Source of the DNA: Arundinibacter roseus | Lineage (GTDB): Bacteria > Bacteroidota > Bacteroidia > Cytophagales > Spirosomataceae | DNA: 64,000 nucleotides | Direction: 5' to 3' | Assembly: GCF_004348825.1 (NCBI RefSeq) | Contig: NZ_SMJU01000009.1 | Span: 124,001-188,000 of the forward strand | Shown: positions 37,814 through 46,563 of the stretch, piece by piece | How positions within the stretch are numbered: the first letter of the stretch is position 1 | How the letters are laid out: each line of letters begins with the position of its first letter | Translations under genes and position numbers: made by a program | Notes under the pieces: model-generated | What the model saw: only the letters and a program-made list of their open reading frames with translations | Told to the model about the DNA's origin: nothing | Database searches by the model: none

Positions 37814-38342
37814 TTTTAAGGAGTAAAACTTGCAGGGCCGCCCGCGCCTTACTGAGCTGCGACTTTGACGTATTTTCACTGATAGACAACATGTTGCCGA
37901 TTTCTTTATGGGTAAATCCTTCCAGCGCGTACAGACAAAAAACCGTACGGTAGCCATCGGGGAGACTCAAAATCAGTTCCTGAATTCCTTCGGCATGCAG
38001 GTCGCTTTCGATGGGTGCAGGCTGCGACGGAACGTTCAATTCCAAAGTGACGCTGTCGTCAAAAAAATGTGCAAATGCTTTATTTTTCCGTACGTGCATC
38101 AGAGCCTCGTTGGTCATGATGCGCTTCATCCAAACGGTCAGTTCGTCGTCGCTGCGGTACTCAAAAGCAGCAATTGATGAAAAGATTTTCAGGAAACCAT
38201 TCATCAAAACCTCTTCTGTTTCGAGCGGATTTTTGACGTAGCGGCGGCAAAGCCGGTACAGGCGGTTGGCGAAATGGTCGTACAGTCGCTTTTGGGCGAA
38301 AGGGTTTTGCCGTTGGCACTGCCGTACAATTTCTGAGAGCAT
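37788..38342 (-). CDS. ECF RNA polymerase sigma factor
   Basis: A 184-residue ECF sigma-70. Region 2 is KRLYDHFANRLYRLCRRYVKNPLETEEVLMNGFLKIFSSIAAFE, followed by WMKRIMTNEALMHVRK; region 4 is LPDGYRTVFCLYALEGFTHKEIGNMLSISENTSKSQLSKARAALQ. It leads a three-gene module with the anti-sigma-like and barrel-like genes downstream. It belongs to the same general subgroup as the sigma at 18895-19467 but is clearly diverged. Confidence 0.92.
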   Translation of the reverse strand: MLSEIVRQCQRQNPFAQKRLYDHFANRLYRLCRRYVKNPLETEEVLMNGFLKIFSSIAAFEYRSDDELTVWMKRIMTNEALMHVRKNKAFAHFFDDSVTLELNVPSQPAPIESDLHAEGIQELILSLPDGYRTVFCLYALEGFTHKEIGNMLSISENTSKSQLSKARAALQVLLLKNGYSYERK

Positions 38343-38377
38343 GCTGAGTTTTTTGGTTTCCTGAGTATAGAAATGCG

Positions 38378-38412
38378 AAAAATCCCCGCCGGGTTGCCTG
38401 CGGGGATTTTTT
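38378..38412 (-). terminator. Rho-independent terminator of the DUF1206 operon
   Basis: A 12-bp stem AAAAATCCCCGC / GCGGGGATTTTT with a 10-nt loop, just past the end of the DUF1206 gene and upstream of the second sigma factor. Confidence 0.9.
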
Positions 38413-38444
38413 TATTTTTTAATACCTCAAAAAAAACAGACCGA

Positions 38445-39269
38445 TCAGCGGGTTTGAATGGGTTGATACCGTGCTCTGACAAACATAAATACGCCGTAGC
38501 AAAGCAATCCCAGCGCTATGATGCCCAGGATTACGGTACCATATTCATTTTCAACAAAACTAAACGCAGAATCTGAACCTCCTGCTTCACTTGGGTCGGA
38601 TTGAATGGCGGCTTTCAAAAAGAGGTAACCGATAATCAGCCACACAATGCCCCGCGCAATGTAGCCTGCTTTTCCGGTATGAATCAACGTACCTTGTATT
38701 TCCCGTCTCAGTTTTGACTCACGTATTTTTTTTCGATATTTTTCTGAAAGTGCGTAGTAGATTTGGTACACTCCAACCGCCATTGTCCCGACGGCCAATA
38801 GCCCTACCAACCATTGCCCGTAAGGTTGTTCCAGTAACTTTTGAACCAACGTCTGCCGTGAGTCGCCATTGCCGCTGCTGCCACTCCCTATCAGCAACCG
38901 CACGGCATAAAACGTGGAGGCGCCATACGCCAGTCCACTTGCCAGATAGGCCGCTCTCTTGCCTAACCCCTTCGCCGAATTACCCTTTTTATTGGTGTCC
39001 TTAATGGCTTCAATACATCGCCAGATCGCGTAGCATAGTAGGCCGAGGGCGGTTAGTCCCAATAAAATCTGACCAAAGGGTTGTTTTTCAATCCAATTTA
39101 AAATCTCTGTTCTACTGCCCTTGTCGGCATTTCTGCCCAATTCGAAGGCGGTGGTGGCGGTCAGGATACCAATGAGAGAATAGACCACACCTTTGGCGAT
39201 CAGACCGGCGCGAGCTGCTCCTTCAATCCATTGATCCTGCGAAGGTGCTTTGGGTGTTGTAATAGTCAT
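38445..39269 (-). CDS. DUF1206 family membrane protein, copy 1
   Basis: A 274-residue integral membrane protein made of three similar two-helix units: AARAGLIAKGVVYSLIGILT, KRAAYLASGLAYGASTFYAVRLL and TGKAGYIARGIVWLIIGYLFLKAAI, each followed by a helix ending GLLCYGxxxxV. This is the DUF1206 repeat. The function is unknown; family members are sometimes linked to stress-related genes. It lies 79 bp downstream of its paralogue and is followed by a terminator. Confidence 0.88.
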   Translation of the reverse strand: MTITTPKAPSQDQWIEGAARAGLIAKGVVYSLIGILTATTAFELGRNADKGSRTEILNWIEKQPFGQILLGLTALGLLCYAIWRCIEAIKDTNKKGNSAKGLGKRAAYLASGLAYGASTFYAVRLLIGSGSSGNGDSRQTLVQKLLEQPYGQWLVGLLAVGTMAVGVYQIYYALSEKYRKKIRESKLRREIQGTLIHTGKAGYIARGIVWLIIGYLFLKAAIQSDPSEAGGSDSAFSFVENEYGTVILGIIALGLLCYGVFMFVRARYQPIQTR

Positions 39270-39348
39270 ACAGGGGAACGAGTAGGTTGGTGAAAAAAAA
39301 TGTTTCTTTTTTCTTCACCAAAAGTATTCCAGCCCACCCGTGAGGCCC

Positions 39349-40191
39349 CTAAGTACCTGACTTCCTATTTGAATTAATGATTGGCTGAAAGCGCGCTCTG
39401 ACAAACATAAAAACTCCGTAGCACACCAATCCCAGCGAAACAAGCGCCAGCGGCAGTGAGCCGTATTCCCTTTCCATAAAATCAAGCGCGGCATCAGAGT
39501 CACCAGCCTCGCTTGCATCCACCTGAATGGCAGCTTCAATCAGAAAATAGCCCAATACCAGCCACACCAATCCACGAGCGATGTAGCCAATTTTCCCGGT
39601 TTTTATGAGCATTTCCTGCACAGGAGTATCCAGCGGAGATTCCTGAACGATGCGCCGATAGTCGCCGGAAAGCGATAAATAAATTTGGTAAATGCCCGTT
39701 CCGAGGGTAAAAAGCGCAACAATGCCGAGCATCCATTGCCCAAAAGGTCGAGTCAGGAGTTCGTAGGCTACGGTTTGCCGCGTATTTTCAACGCCTTTGC
39801 TCGTGCCCAGCAGAAGTTGGGCTGCATAAAAAGTGAAGGAACCGTACACAAGTCCATACGACAGGAAAGATGCCCGAATGGCTAATCCCTGAATGCTATT
39901 TCCTTTGTTGTCGGTATCGTAAATCGCCTGAATGACCCGCCACAGCGAATAGCAAAGCATGCCGACCGTGATGAGCCCAAGCAACACCTGCCCCAAAGGC
40001 TGCGCCTGGAGCCAGTCCAGCACTTGCGACACATTGCCTTTGGTACCCGAGCGCCCCAAATCAAAAGCAGCGGACAGAGTCAAAATGCCGATCAGGGAAT
40101 AGACAATGCCGATGGCAACCAGGCCGATGCGGGCGGCGAGGGTAATCCAGCGGCGTTGGGTGGCAGGTATGGGAGCCTTTTTATCTGACAT
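39349..40191 (-). CDS. DUF1206 family membrane protein, copy 2
   Basis: A paralogue of the next gene with the same three-unit helix pattern (AARIGLVAIGIVYSLIGILT, IRASFLSYGLVYGSFTFYAAQLLL, TGKIGYIARGLVWLVLGYFLIEAAI) and the shared late motif CYGVFMFVRARFQPI. From the ATG at 40191 it has 280 residues, matching the N-terminal length of copy 1; an ATG at 40206 would add five. The pair is a tandem duplication. Confidence 0.87.
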   Translation of the reverse strand: MSDKKAPIPATQRRWITLAARIGLVAIGIVYSLIGILTLSAAFDLGRSGTKGNVSQVLDWLQAQPLGQVLLGLITVGMLCYSLWRVIQAIYDTDNKGNSIQGLAIRASFLSYGLVYGSFTFYAAQLLLGTSKGVENTRQTVAYELLTRPFGQWMLGIVALFTLGTGIYQIYLSLSGDYRRIVQESPLDTPVQEMLIKTGKIGYIARGLVWLVLGYFLIEAAIQVDASEAGDSDAALDFMEREYGSLPLALVSLGLVCYGVFMFVRARFQPIINSNRKSGT

Positions 40192-40234
40192 AGTGCATAT
40201 AACCATCCTCCACTGCGTCGTTGAACGCTATTTG

Positions 40235-40669
40235 CTAGCGAATGGAAACGGCAAAATGCAGGCTTGTTACCTTAAATCTTTTGTTGAGATAGAGCCGATG
40301 CGCATCCGTGCGGGCGTCATTAACTCCCGAATCCAGATGTACTTCGTCGATGCCTTCCTGCCGGGCGTAGGCCAAAATCCAGTCGACCAGGTGTCCGGCA
40401 TAGCCCTGCCCCCGGTATTCGGGAAGCGTGGAAAGGTCATCGATATAAAGATATTTTCCCCGAAAAAGATTGTACCCTACTTCAAAAACAGCCACGGCGG
40501 CGGCTTCCTCATTTTCCTCCACAAACACCATTGTCCGGTTGTCGGCGAGCGTTTTCAGAATGGCGTCGTCGTATTGTTCATCCGTTAGTTTAGGACGAAG
40601 TGCCTGTATGGCCCGGCGGCATTTGGCCAGGTCGGTCGTAGAACTTGCTTTTTGAATCAAAATAGACAT
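40235..40669 (-). CDS. GNAT-family N-acetyltransferase
   Basis: A 144-residue GNAT protein from the ATG at 40669. The acetyl-CoA-binding motif A is visible as LYIDDLSTLPEYRGQGYAGHLVDWIL (R/Q-x-x-G-x-G/A loop in YRGQGYAG), followed by VHLDSGVNDARTDAHRLYLNKRF, the usual ending with a Tyr near the catalytic site. Substrate unknown. The longer frame from 40702 adds 11 residues with no family support. Confidence 0.87.
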   Translation of the reverse strand: MSILIQKASSTTDLAKCRRAIQALRPKLTDEQYDDAILKTLADNRTMVFVEENEEAAAVAVFEVGYNLFRGKYLYIDDLSTLPEYRGQGYAGHLVDWILAYARQEGIDEVHLDSGVNDARTDAHRLYLNKRFKVTSLHFAVSIR

Positions 40670-40780
40670 GCCAAATGAGTATTTACTATGGATTGGCCCC
40701 AACGGGGCGCTAAGCTAATTGGTACAAATGAATGAACAAACTACCTCTTTGCCTGACCCCACACATTCCGGTTGTTTCTT

Positions 40781-42028
40781 TCAACCTTTCGTAGTAGAGA
40801 CCGTCAGGTTCAACAGGCTATGCCCCATTTTGTCGCGTTTGGTCAGCAAATAATTTACATTGTGTGGATTTGAGGGAATTTCTATGGCAACAGAATCCAC
40901 AATTTCGAGACCATAGCCCATGAGCCCTACCCGTTTTTTGGGGTTGTTAGAAATCAGGTTGATTTTGGAAATACCGAGATCACGCAATATCTGTGCACCG
41001 ACACCATAATCGCGGGCGTCCATCGGCAATCCAAGTTCGAGGTTTGCTTCCACGGTGTCGCGGCCCATTTCCTGCAATTTATAGGCTTTTAGTTTATTCA
41101 AAAGACCAATTCCACGGCCTTCCTGATTCATATACAGCACGACACCCTTTCCGGCTTTATCAACCATTTCCATCGCAGCGTGCAGCTGTCCGCCACAATC
41201 GCAGCGGCAGGAGCCAAAGATATCGCCCGTCACGCAGGACGAATGTACACGTACGAGTACGGGCTCATCTTTTTCCCAGCTTCCCTTTACGAGCGCCAGG
41301 TGCAGATCACCCGTAGTAATTTGCCGATAGGCAATCAGGTCAAAATGCCCCCACTCGGTCGGCATATCCACGCCGATTTCCCGTTTGATGAGCGATTCTT
41401 CTTTTAAACGATATTCGATCAGGTCTTTTATCGTGACGAGCTTCATATTCAGCCGATCGGCAATTTGGCGCAATTCGGGCAAACGGGCCATGGAACCATC
41501 TTCGTTAAGCACTTCGATGAGTACGCCCGACGGCGCCAAACCCGCAAGACGGGCAAAGTCGAGCGAGGCTTCGGTATGTCCTGTGCGGCGCAACACGCCA
41601 CCGGCTTTGGCTTTGAGCGGGAAAATATGGCCCGGCCGGCCCAGGTCTTCGGGCCGGGTGGCGGGGTCCACAAGTGCCCGGATGGTTTTGGCGCGGTCGG
41701 AAGCCGAAATACCCGTCGTGCAGCCGTTTCCGAGCAGGTCAACCGATACCGTAAAGGCCGTTTCGTGGGTGGCGGTGTTGGTGCCCACCATCATTTCAAG
41801 ACCCAGCTCGTTGCACCGCTCTTCGGTGAGCGAAACGCAGATGAGGCCGCGCCCTTCACGGGCCATGAAGTTGATAAGCTCCGGGGTAATCAGCTCCGAA
41901 GCGCCAATCATATCTCCCTCATTTTCACGGTCTTCGTCATCGACTACGATTATCAACCGTCCCGCCTTTATATCTTCGATGGCTTCTTCCACAGAATCCA
42001 GCCGTATTTTGGTATTATTGTTGCTCAT
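40781..42028 (-). CDS. ribBA: Bifunctional 3,4-dihydroxy-2-butanone 4-phosphate synthase / GTP cyclohydrolase II
   Basis: A 415-residue riboflavin biosynthesis enzyme. The N-terminal RibB half (1-~210) shows [14 protein letters not shown] and [23 protein letters not shown], making dihydroxybutanone phosphate from ribulose 5-phosphate. The RibA half shows the zinc ligands in [15 protein letters not shown] and [18 protein letters not shown], opening GTP. Both active sites look intact. No FMN riboswitch pattern is recognised in the 197-bp upstream gap. Confidence 0.97.
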   Translation of the reverse strand: MSNNNTKIRLDSVEEAIEDIKAGRLIIVVDDEDRENEGDMIGASELITPELINFMAREGRGLICVSLTEERCNELGLEMMVGTNTATHETAFTVSVDLLGNGCTTGISASDRAKTIRALVDPATRPEDLGRPGHIFPLKAKAGGVLRRTGHTEASLDFARLAGLAPSGVLIEVLNEDGSMARLPELRQIADRLNMKLVTIKDLIEYRLKEESLIKREIGVDMPTEWGHFDLIAYRQITTGDLHLALVKGSWEKDEPVLVRVHSSCVTGDIFGSCRCDCGGQLHAAMEMVDKAGKGVVLYMNQEGRGIGLLNKLKAYKLQEMGRDTVEANLELGLPMDARDYGVGAQILRDLGISKINLISNNPKKRVGLMGYGLEIVDSVAIEIPSNPHNVNYLLTKRDKMGHSLLNLTVSTTKG

Positions 42029-42225
42029 TAGTTCGATTGATGAAAAATAGTTTTAATGCTTCTCTCGTTTTAGGATGTAAAGGTAAATCCTTCGTTTGGA
42101 AAGTCTTACTTTTGAGTACTTGAAAAACAAAGGTTTGGACGGTTCCGTTTCCTGAACACCTGCTCAGCGTTCCATTCATTTCATTTTCATCACCACTTTC
42201 GATAAAAACTTTACAAATAGTACAC

Positions 42226-44175
42226 ATGTGGCATTGCAGACTAGTACGGGTCTTTCTGATGAGTTGTTTGCTGGGATGGAGTTTGCCCGGACATACGCAG
42301 GATTTATGCCTTACCGGCAGCGGCGGAGGGTTTTCGATCAACGGAGCAGGCGGTACAGCCGCCATCGAAGGCTGTGCACCATTTACGGTTACTGTTGAAA
42401 GCACCGTTACTGGTGCTAATAACATTGCTTACAATTTTGACTACAAAGGAGAGCCCAATCCGGTTACCACTACAAGTCGATCATTTAATTTTAGCAAACC
42501 TGGCAGGTATCGTATTTTGCAGGTTGGCAGTAGCGGCGCCACGGGCATCACTGCCTGCCGTGAGATAATTGTCCGCGACCGCACCCCACCCAAAGCTACG
42601 GCCACGGCATGTACAGGAGGAAGAGTACTGCTGACTATTGCCGATGACAGCATCAGCCGTCAGTACGATCAGTTTGAAATTCAATGGAATGATGGCTCAG
42701 GGGTAGAATACATCAATAAAGGCAATGCTTTAACTGCGGAGCACCTATATACTGGAACGGGAGCGCGGATAATTACTGTAAAGGGAGCGTATTTTTCGGG
42801 CGACTGTAATGGAAGTAATCCCATAACCTTGCCCGTACAGGTTCGCCGCGACAACATGGCAACAATCGGAATCACCGAAGTTGTGGCGCGGGCCGACGGA
42901 ACCGTCGGTCTTTCCTATTCAGGTCTGCAACTTATAGAATCAGAAGTATGGGCGCAAAGCGGAAGTCAGCCGTATGCAGCGCTGGGCATCAAAAGTACGC
43001 AGGGTGGCCCACAGCAGCTCACGCTATCTTCCCTGAATCCGGAGCAGGTACATTGCCTCAAAATGCGCTCAACGGATGCGTGCAGCACGTCCGTTGACTC
43101 TGATGAAATTTGTACCATGCTGGTAAAAGGCATAGCCGAAAATGAACGGAACGTAATCACCTGGAATCAATACCCCAACAGTCAGAACTTTTTACAATAT
43201 CAGGTACTGCGTAACGGAATTATCGTTCAGAGCTTTACGTCAACAACCCAAACGTCCTACATAGATCTCAACGTAGAGTGCGGAATTTCCTATCGCTATC
43301 AGGTAATTGCGTTCACCCAAACGGCCCGTTCGGTATCTGCGCCGCTGGAAGTTACTGCCAAATCAGACCTTAAACCGAGTGTCATAGAGCAGGCACTTGT
43401 GAGCGTAGAGCAGAATGGAAGCGTTTCTCTCGTGGCTTTTCCGCCGCTGCAGGGCACTACGCCAACTTACAAAATGATTTTTGAACGGGCAGAAAACGGA
43501 ACCAATGGATTTCAGGAAGTAGGCGTGACCGAAAATACCAATCGCTATACCGATATAACGGCAGCCACCTCCGTACGGTCCTATTGCTACCGGGTTTTGT
43601 ACGAAAATGCCTGCGGCAATCGCTCAGACCCAAGCCCGCCTATCTGTACTATATTTTTACAAAATTCAGGAACGACCATTCGATGGACTGACGAAAGTCC
43701 CTTTACAGATGACCTGACTTCTTTTTTGGTTATAAAACTAAACCCAGGCAGCAACGACACCGAAACCGATGTGGGCCTCAATACGACCTTCGACCCTCAG
43801 TTTGACGATCCTGACACCCAGGAATTCAACTATCAGATTCGGACAAGATCAGCTAATGGTGCTTTTTTAAGCTATTCCAATGTGATTTTATTCCGGCGGG
43901 AAGCCAACCTCTTTTTACCCGATGCATTTTCTCCCAATGGCGACGGCATCAACGATTTTTTTGGGGTAAAGGGTGTGTTTTTTGACAGCTTTCAAATGTT
44001 TATTTATAACCGATGGGGACAAGTTGTGTTTCAAACCGGTGATACCGCCGAAGGCTGGGATGGACGCACGCAGGGAAATCCCGCTCAGGAGGGACAATAT
44101 GTATACAAGGTAATTATCCGGGACAATACCGGCAAGGACTATATCAAAACGGGTACCGTTCTGCTTTTACGGTAA
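42226..44175 (+). CDS. Secreted Ig/Fn3-like surface protein with T9SS type B (gliding-motility) C-terminal domain
   Basis: A 649-residue exported protein with an N-terminal signal (ending near GHTQ). PKD/Ig-like and fibronectin-like modules occupy ~30-560 (for example NVITWNQYPNSQNFLQYQVLRNG). The last ~85 residues are the type B sorting domain: FLPDAFSPNGDGINDFF, then FIYNRWGQVVFQT, GWDGRTQG and GQYVYKVII. The type IX secretion system exports it and attaches or releases it at the surface. No enzymatic domain is seen, so it is probably an adhesin-type protein. Confidence 0.9.
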   Translation: MWHCRLVRVFLMSCLLGWSLPGHTQDLCLTGSGGGFSINGAGGTAAIEGCAPFTVTVESTVTGANNIAYNFDYKGEPNPVTTTSRSFNFSKPGRYRILQVGSSGATGITACREIIVRDRTPPKATATACTGGRVLLTIADDSISRQYDQFEIQWNDGSGVEYINKGNALTAEHLYTGTGARIITVKGAYFSGDCNGSNPITLPVQVRRDNMATIGITEVVARADGTVGLSYSGLQLIESEVWAQSGSQPYAALGIKSTQGGPQQLTLSSLNPEQVHCLKMRSTDACSTSVDSDEICTMLVKGIAENERNVITWNQYPNSQNFLQYQVLRNGIIVQSFTSTTQTSYIDLNVECGISYRYQVIAFTQTARSVSAPLEVTAKSDLKPSVIEQALVSVEQNGSVSLVAFPPLQGTTPTYKMIFERAENGTNGFQEVGVTENTNRYTDITAATSVRSYCYRVLYENACGNRSDPSPPICTIFLQNSGTTIRWTDESPFTDDLTSFLVIKLNPGSNDTETDVGLNTTFDPQFDDPDTQEFNYQIRTRSANGAFLSYSNVILFRREANLFLPDAFSPNGDGINDFFGVKGVFFDSFQMFIYNRWGQVVFQTGDTAEGWDGRTQGNPAQEGQYVYKVIIRDNTGKDYIKTGTVLLLR

Positions 44176-44181
44176 AGCTGC

Positions 44182-44189
44182 TATCTTTG
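44182..44189 (+). promoter_or_regulatory. Candidate promoter element upstream of ybaB
   Basis: TATCTTTG matches the Bacteroidota -7 consensus TAnnTTTG, 6 bp after the previous stop and 100 bp before the ybaB start. A matching -33 TTG at the right distance is not clear. Confidence 0.45.
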
Positions 44190-44289
44190 CAGGGTTCTGA
44201 GAGGAATAGTTTGGCGTATAATCAAGACAAACATCTACGCTTCGGAACGAGTTTTATAATCGGATATTTTACAAAAAAACAACCTGACT

Positions 44290-44637
44290 ATGTTTGGAAG
44301 TATGGGTGATATGATGGGGCTGATGGGCAAAATGAAAGACCTTCAGGCTCGAATGAAAGAAGCTCAGGAACAGTTGAGCGGAATTACAGAAACGGCCGAA
44401 TCAGGTGCCGGACTGGTGCGCGCTACCGTAAACGGGCAGAAAAAAGTTGTCGCTCTGCAAATCGACTCGGATCTGTTGAAACCCGAAGATAAAGAAATGA
44501 TGCAGGATTTGGTGGTTGCCGCTGTCAATAAAGCCCTTGATACTATCGAACCAAAAATTAAGGAACATCTCCAAAAAGCGACCGACGGTCTGCTGCCCAA
44601 TATTCCGGGAATGGACTTTGGAAATCTTATGAAATAA
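44290..44637 (+). CDS. ybaB: YbaB/EbfC-family nucleoid-associated protein
   Basis: A 115-residue homodimeric DNA-binding protein of the YbaB/EbfC family. It shows LMGKMKDLQARMKEAQEQLSGI, then VRATVNGQKKVVALQIDSDLL and DLVVAAVNKALDTIEPKIKEHLQKATDGLLPNIPGM, all family hallmarks. It usually sits after dnaX-recR in other phyla; here it is alone between a T9SS protein and a glycosyltransferase, with its own candidate promoter and a strong terminator. Confidence 0.94.
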   Translation: MFGSMGDMMGLMGKMKDLQARMKEAQEQLSGITETAESGAGLVRATVNGQKKVVALQIDSDLLKPEDKEMMQDLVVAAVNKALDTIEPKIKEHLQKATDGLLPNIPGMDFGNLMK

Positions 44638-44673
44638 AACCGTCCTGTTTATTTTTACCCCATTTTAGCGTTG

Positions 44674-44701
44674 CTCCGGCCTTTGGTCCGGAGTTTTTTT
44701 T
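44674..44701 (+). terminator. Rho-independent terminator after ybaB, abutting the next start codon
   Basis: Stem CTCCGG/CCGGAG extended by CC/GG around TTT, followed by a run of T ending at 44701. The next ATG is at 44705, so the following gene would lie just beyond the termination point. Confidence 0.85.
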
Positions 44702-44704
44702 CTA

Positions 44705-45697
44705 ATGAAACAGGTCGCAATTGTTATTTTGAACTACAACGGGCAAAAACACCTCGAACAGTTTTTGCCTTCCGTTCGCCAATTTTCAGAAGGTTGTGAA
44801 CTATGGGTGGCCGACAACGCCTCCACCGACAGTTCTATGGAGTGGCTTGCCGCACAGCCCGGACTGAACCTCCTCACGATTCCAGAAAATAAAGGATATG
44901 CGGGTGGCTACAATTATGCCCTCAGCCGCATAGAGGCCGAGTTTTATGTGTTGCTCAACTCGGACGTAGAAGTAACTCCACATTGGATCGAACCCGTCAT
45001 TTCGTACATGCAGGCCAACTCAAACGTGGCGGCCTGTCAGCCCAAAATAAAGTCGTTTGCTACGCCCACGCATTTTGAATATGCCGGTGCGGCGGGCGGA
45101 TTCATGGATTATTTAGGGTATCCGTACTGCCGGGGCCGGATTTTTGATACCTGCGAAAAAGATTCGGGTCAATACGACCACACCATGGATGTTTTTTGGG
45201 CCACAGGCGCCTGTCTGTTTGTGCGGGCCAAAGATTTTCATGCCGTCGGAGGTTTCGACGAGCTCTTTTTTGCGCACATGGAAGAAATAGATTTATGCTG
45301 GCGTCTCATCAATCGCGGGCATCGAATCAGTTGCTGTGGACAAAGTGAGGTATTTCATGTCGGTGGCGGCACGCTGCACAAATCAAACCCCCGCAAGACG
45401 TTTCTGAATTATCGAAACAACCTCGTCATGCTTTACAAGAATCTTCCAGCCAAGCAACTCTTTCCCGTTTTGCTGGCAAGGCTCCTACTCGACGGAGTAT
45501 CAAGCGTGCGTTTCATTATGGCCGGAGCGTGGCCGGACGTATGGGCGATTGTGCGGGCGCATTTTGCCTTTTATGGACTTATTCCCAAGCTGAGCCGTAT
45601 GCGTAAGGAACTGCCAATACAGGCAGAACTTTACCAGAAAAGTGTGGTTTGGCAGTATTTTATTAAGGGCAAAAAACGGTTCTCGCAGCTCCCTTAG
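44705..45697 (+). CDS. Family 2 glycosyltransferase
   Basis: A 330-residue GT2 enzyme of the rhamnosyl-transferase-like group. The GT-A fold is shown by VAIVILNYNGQKHLEQFLPSV, DNASTDSS, NKGYAGGYNYALSR and the acidic NSDVEV, with FFAHMEEIDLCWRL as the late ED motif. It probably adds a sugar to a surface polysaccharide or lipid. The substrate is unknown. The start codon lies three bases after a terminator T-run. Confidence 0.92.
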   Translation: MKQVAIVILNYNGQKHLEQFLPSVRQFSEGCELWVADNASTDSSMEWLAAQPGLNLLTIPENKGYAGGYNYALSRIEAEFYVLLNSDVEVTPHWIEPVISYMQANSNVAACQPKIKSFATPTHFEYAGAAGGFMDYLGYPYCRGRIFDTCEKDSGQYDHTMDVFWATGACLFVRAKDFHAVGGFDELFFAHMEEIDLCWRLINRGHRISCCGQSEVFHVGGGTLHKSNPRKTFLNYRNNLVMLYKNLPAKQLFPVLLARLLLDGVSSVRFIMAGAWPDVWAIVRAHFAFYGLIPKLSRMRKELPIQAELYQKSVVWQYFIKGKKRFSQLP

Positions 45698-45717
45698 GGC
45701 GCTTCCAAACCGGCTAT

Positions 45718-45939
45718 TTACCATTCCCAGATTGTTGGGCTTTGGTGGCGGCGAAGGTGCTTGCGGATTTCCATCCAAAAAGCCATGATGAGGTATAAAA
45801 TGATGGGCGAACCAAAGGTCAGGAAGGTGGCGTAAATAAAATACAGACGAATGCTACTCGCGGAGATTTTCCATTTCTCTCCCAACCGCGCGCACACGCC
45901 AAAAATTTGATTTTCTACGTAATAGCGAAAACGATCCAT
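45718..45939 (-). CDS. PspC-domain membrane protein
   Basis: From the ATG at 45939 a 73-residue protein: RFRYYVENQIFGVCARLGEKWKISASSIRLYFIYATFLTFGSPIILYLIMAFWMEI. This is a PspC-type domain with an N-terminal amphipathic part (GVCARLGEKW) and one or two membrane helices. PspC proteins sense or stabilise envelope stress. An ATG at 45975 would add 12 residues. It ends 20 bp from the convergent glycosyltransferase. Confidence 0.8.
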   Translation of the reverse strand: MDRFRYYVENQIFGVCARLGEKWKISASSIRLYFIYATFLTFGSPIILYLIMAFWMEIRKHLRRHQSPTIWEW

Positions 45940-46059
45940 GCCAGTAGTTGTGTTTTGAACCTTTAAATTACTCATAAGAATCGTTGCATGCAAATGAACA
46001 TAAGTAGCTATATCTGAGACACACAAGGTGTTTATATCGGCAATAACCCACGCATACTC

Positions 46060-46097
46060 AAATTGTTTGGTGAAATTAATTGTTTTCCAAACAATTT
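46060..46097. repeat. 11-bp perfect inverted repeat upstream of cspA
   Basis: AAATTGTTTGG and its complement CCAAACAATTT are separated by 16 nt in the 359-bp gap between the PspC gene (-) and cspA (+). It could be an operator or a structured leader. The rest of the gap holds no gene; an 18-codon frame at 46155-46211 has no support. Confidence 0.55.
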
Positions 46098-46298
46098 TCG
46101 TTTCTTTGCGTTTGAAGAATTTGTAAAATTTTGACTACTCACGTTTTGCTAAACATGGATTCCCTGCCTCTCCGGGAGGTGCTTTCGGAGATTCTCCCAA
46201 GTCATTCCTAACCACTAGGCCTATCCCAATGCAAGTCGTCAGGGCCAATTTTTCCAAGTTTTTCATGTATTATTTTTCATTCTTATTATACCATTATC

Positions 46299-46493
46299 AT
46301 GCAGACAGGTACTGTAAAATTTTTCAATGAAGCCAAGGGGTATGGTTTTATCGTTGAAGACGATACCAACAGAGACATTTTTGTTCACGTAACAGGGTTG
46401 GGAGGCCTTACTATCCGTGAGAACGACCGCGTTGAATTTGAGGTTGTGGAAGGCAAAAAAGGACTGAATGCTGTACAAGTAAGAAAGATATAA
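46299..46493 (+). CDS. cspA: Cold-shock-domain RNA chaperone
   Basis: A 64-residue CspA-family protein: GTVKFFNEAKGYGFIVEDD (RNP1 KGYGFI) and RDIFVHVTGL (RNP2), the single-stranded nucleic acid binding motifs. Length is typical. It melts RNA structure at low temperature or in fast growth. A long AT-rich leader upstream is consistent with post-transcriptional control, though no specific cold-box motif is identified. A bidirectional terminator follows. Confidence 0.95.
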   Translation: MQTGTVKFFNEAKGYGFIVEDDTNRDIFVHVTGLGGLTIRENDRVEFEVVEGKKGLNAVQVRKI

Positions 46494-46520
46494 TTTTTAC
46501 TTTTTCTGGCAGTGAAAAAC

Positions 46521-46551
46521 AAAAAGACCGCGGCATTGCTGCGGTCTTTTT
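46521..46551. terminator. Bidirectional terminator between cspA and lysS
   Basis: An 11-bp stem AAAAAGACCGC / GCGGTCTTTTT with a 9-nt loop, between the convergent genes. Confidence 0.92.
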
Positions 46552-46563
46552 GTGTAAATATAG

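Noticed and set aside
37813-37957. N-terminal extension of the anti-sigma-like gene
   Set aside because: It lies wholly inside the sigma factor gene and would encode Cys/Arg-rich sequence unlike the head of the sister protein; the 26-bp overlap start matches the other module.
42029-42225. FMN riboswitch upstream of ribBA
   Set aside because: None of the conserved RFN blocks could be recognised in this gap on the minus strand.
46155-46211. 18-codon frame in the cspA leader as a regulatory upstream ORF
   Set aside because: No evidence of translation or conservation, and it is short enough to occur by chance.
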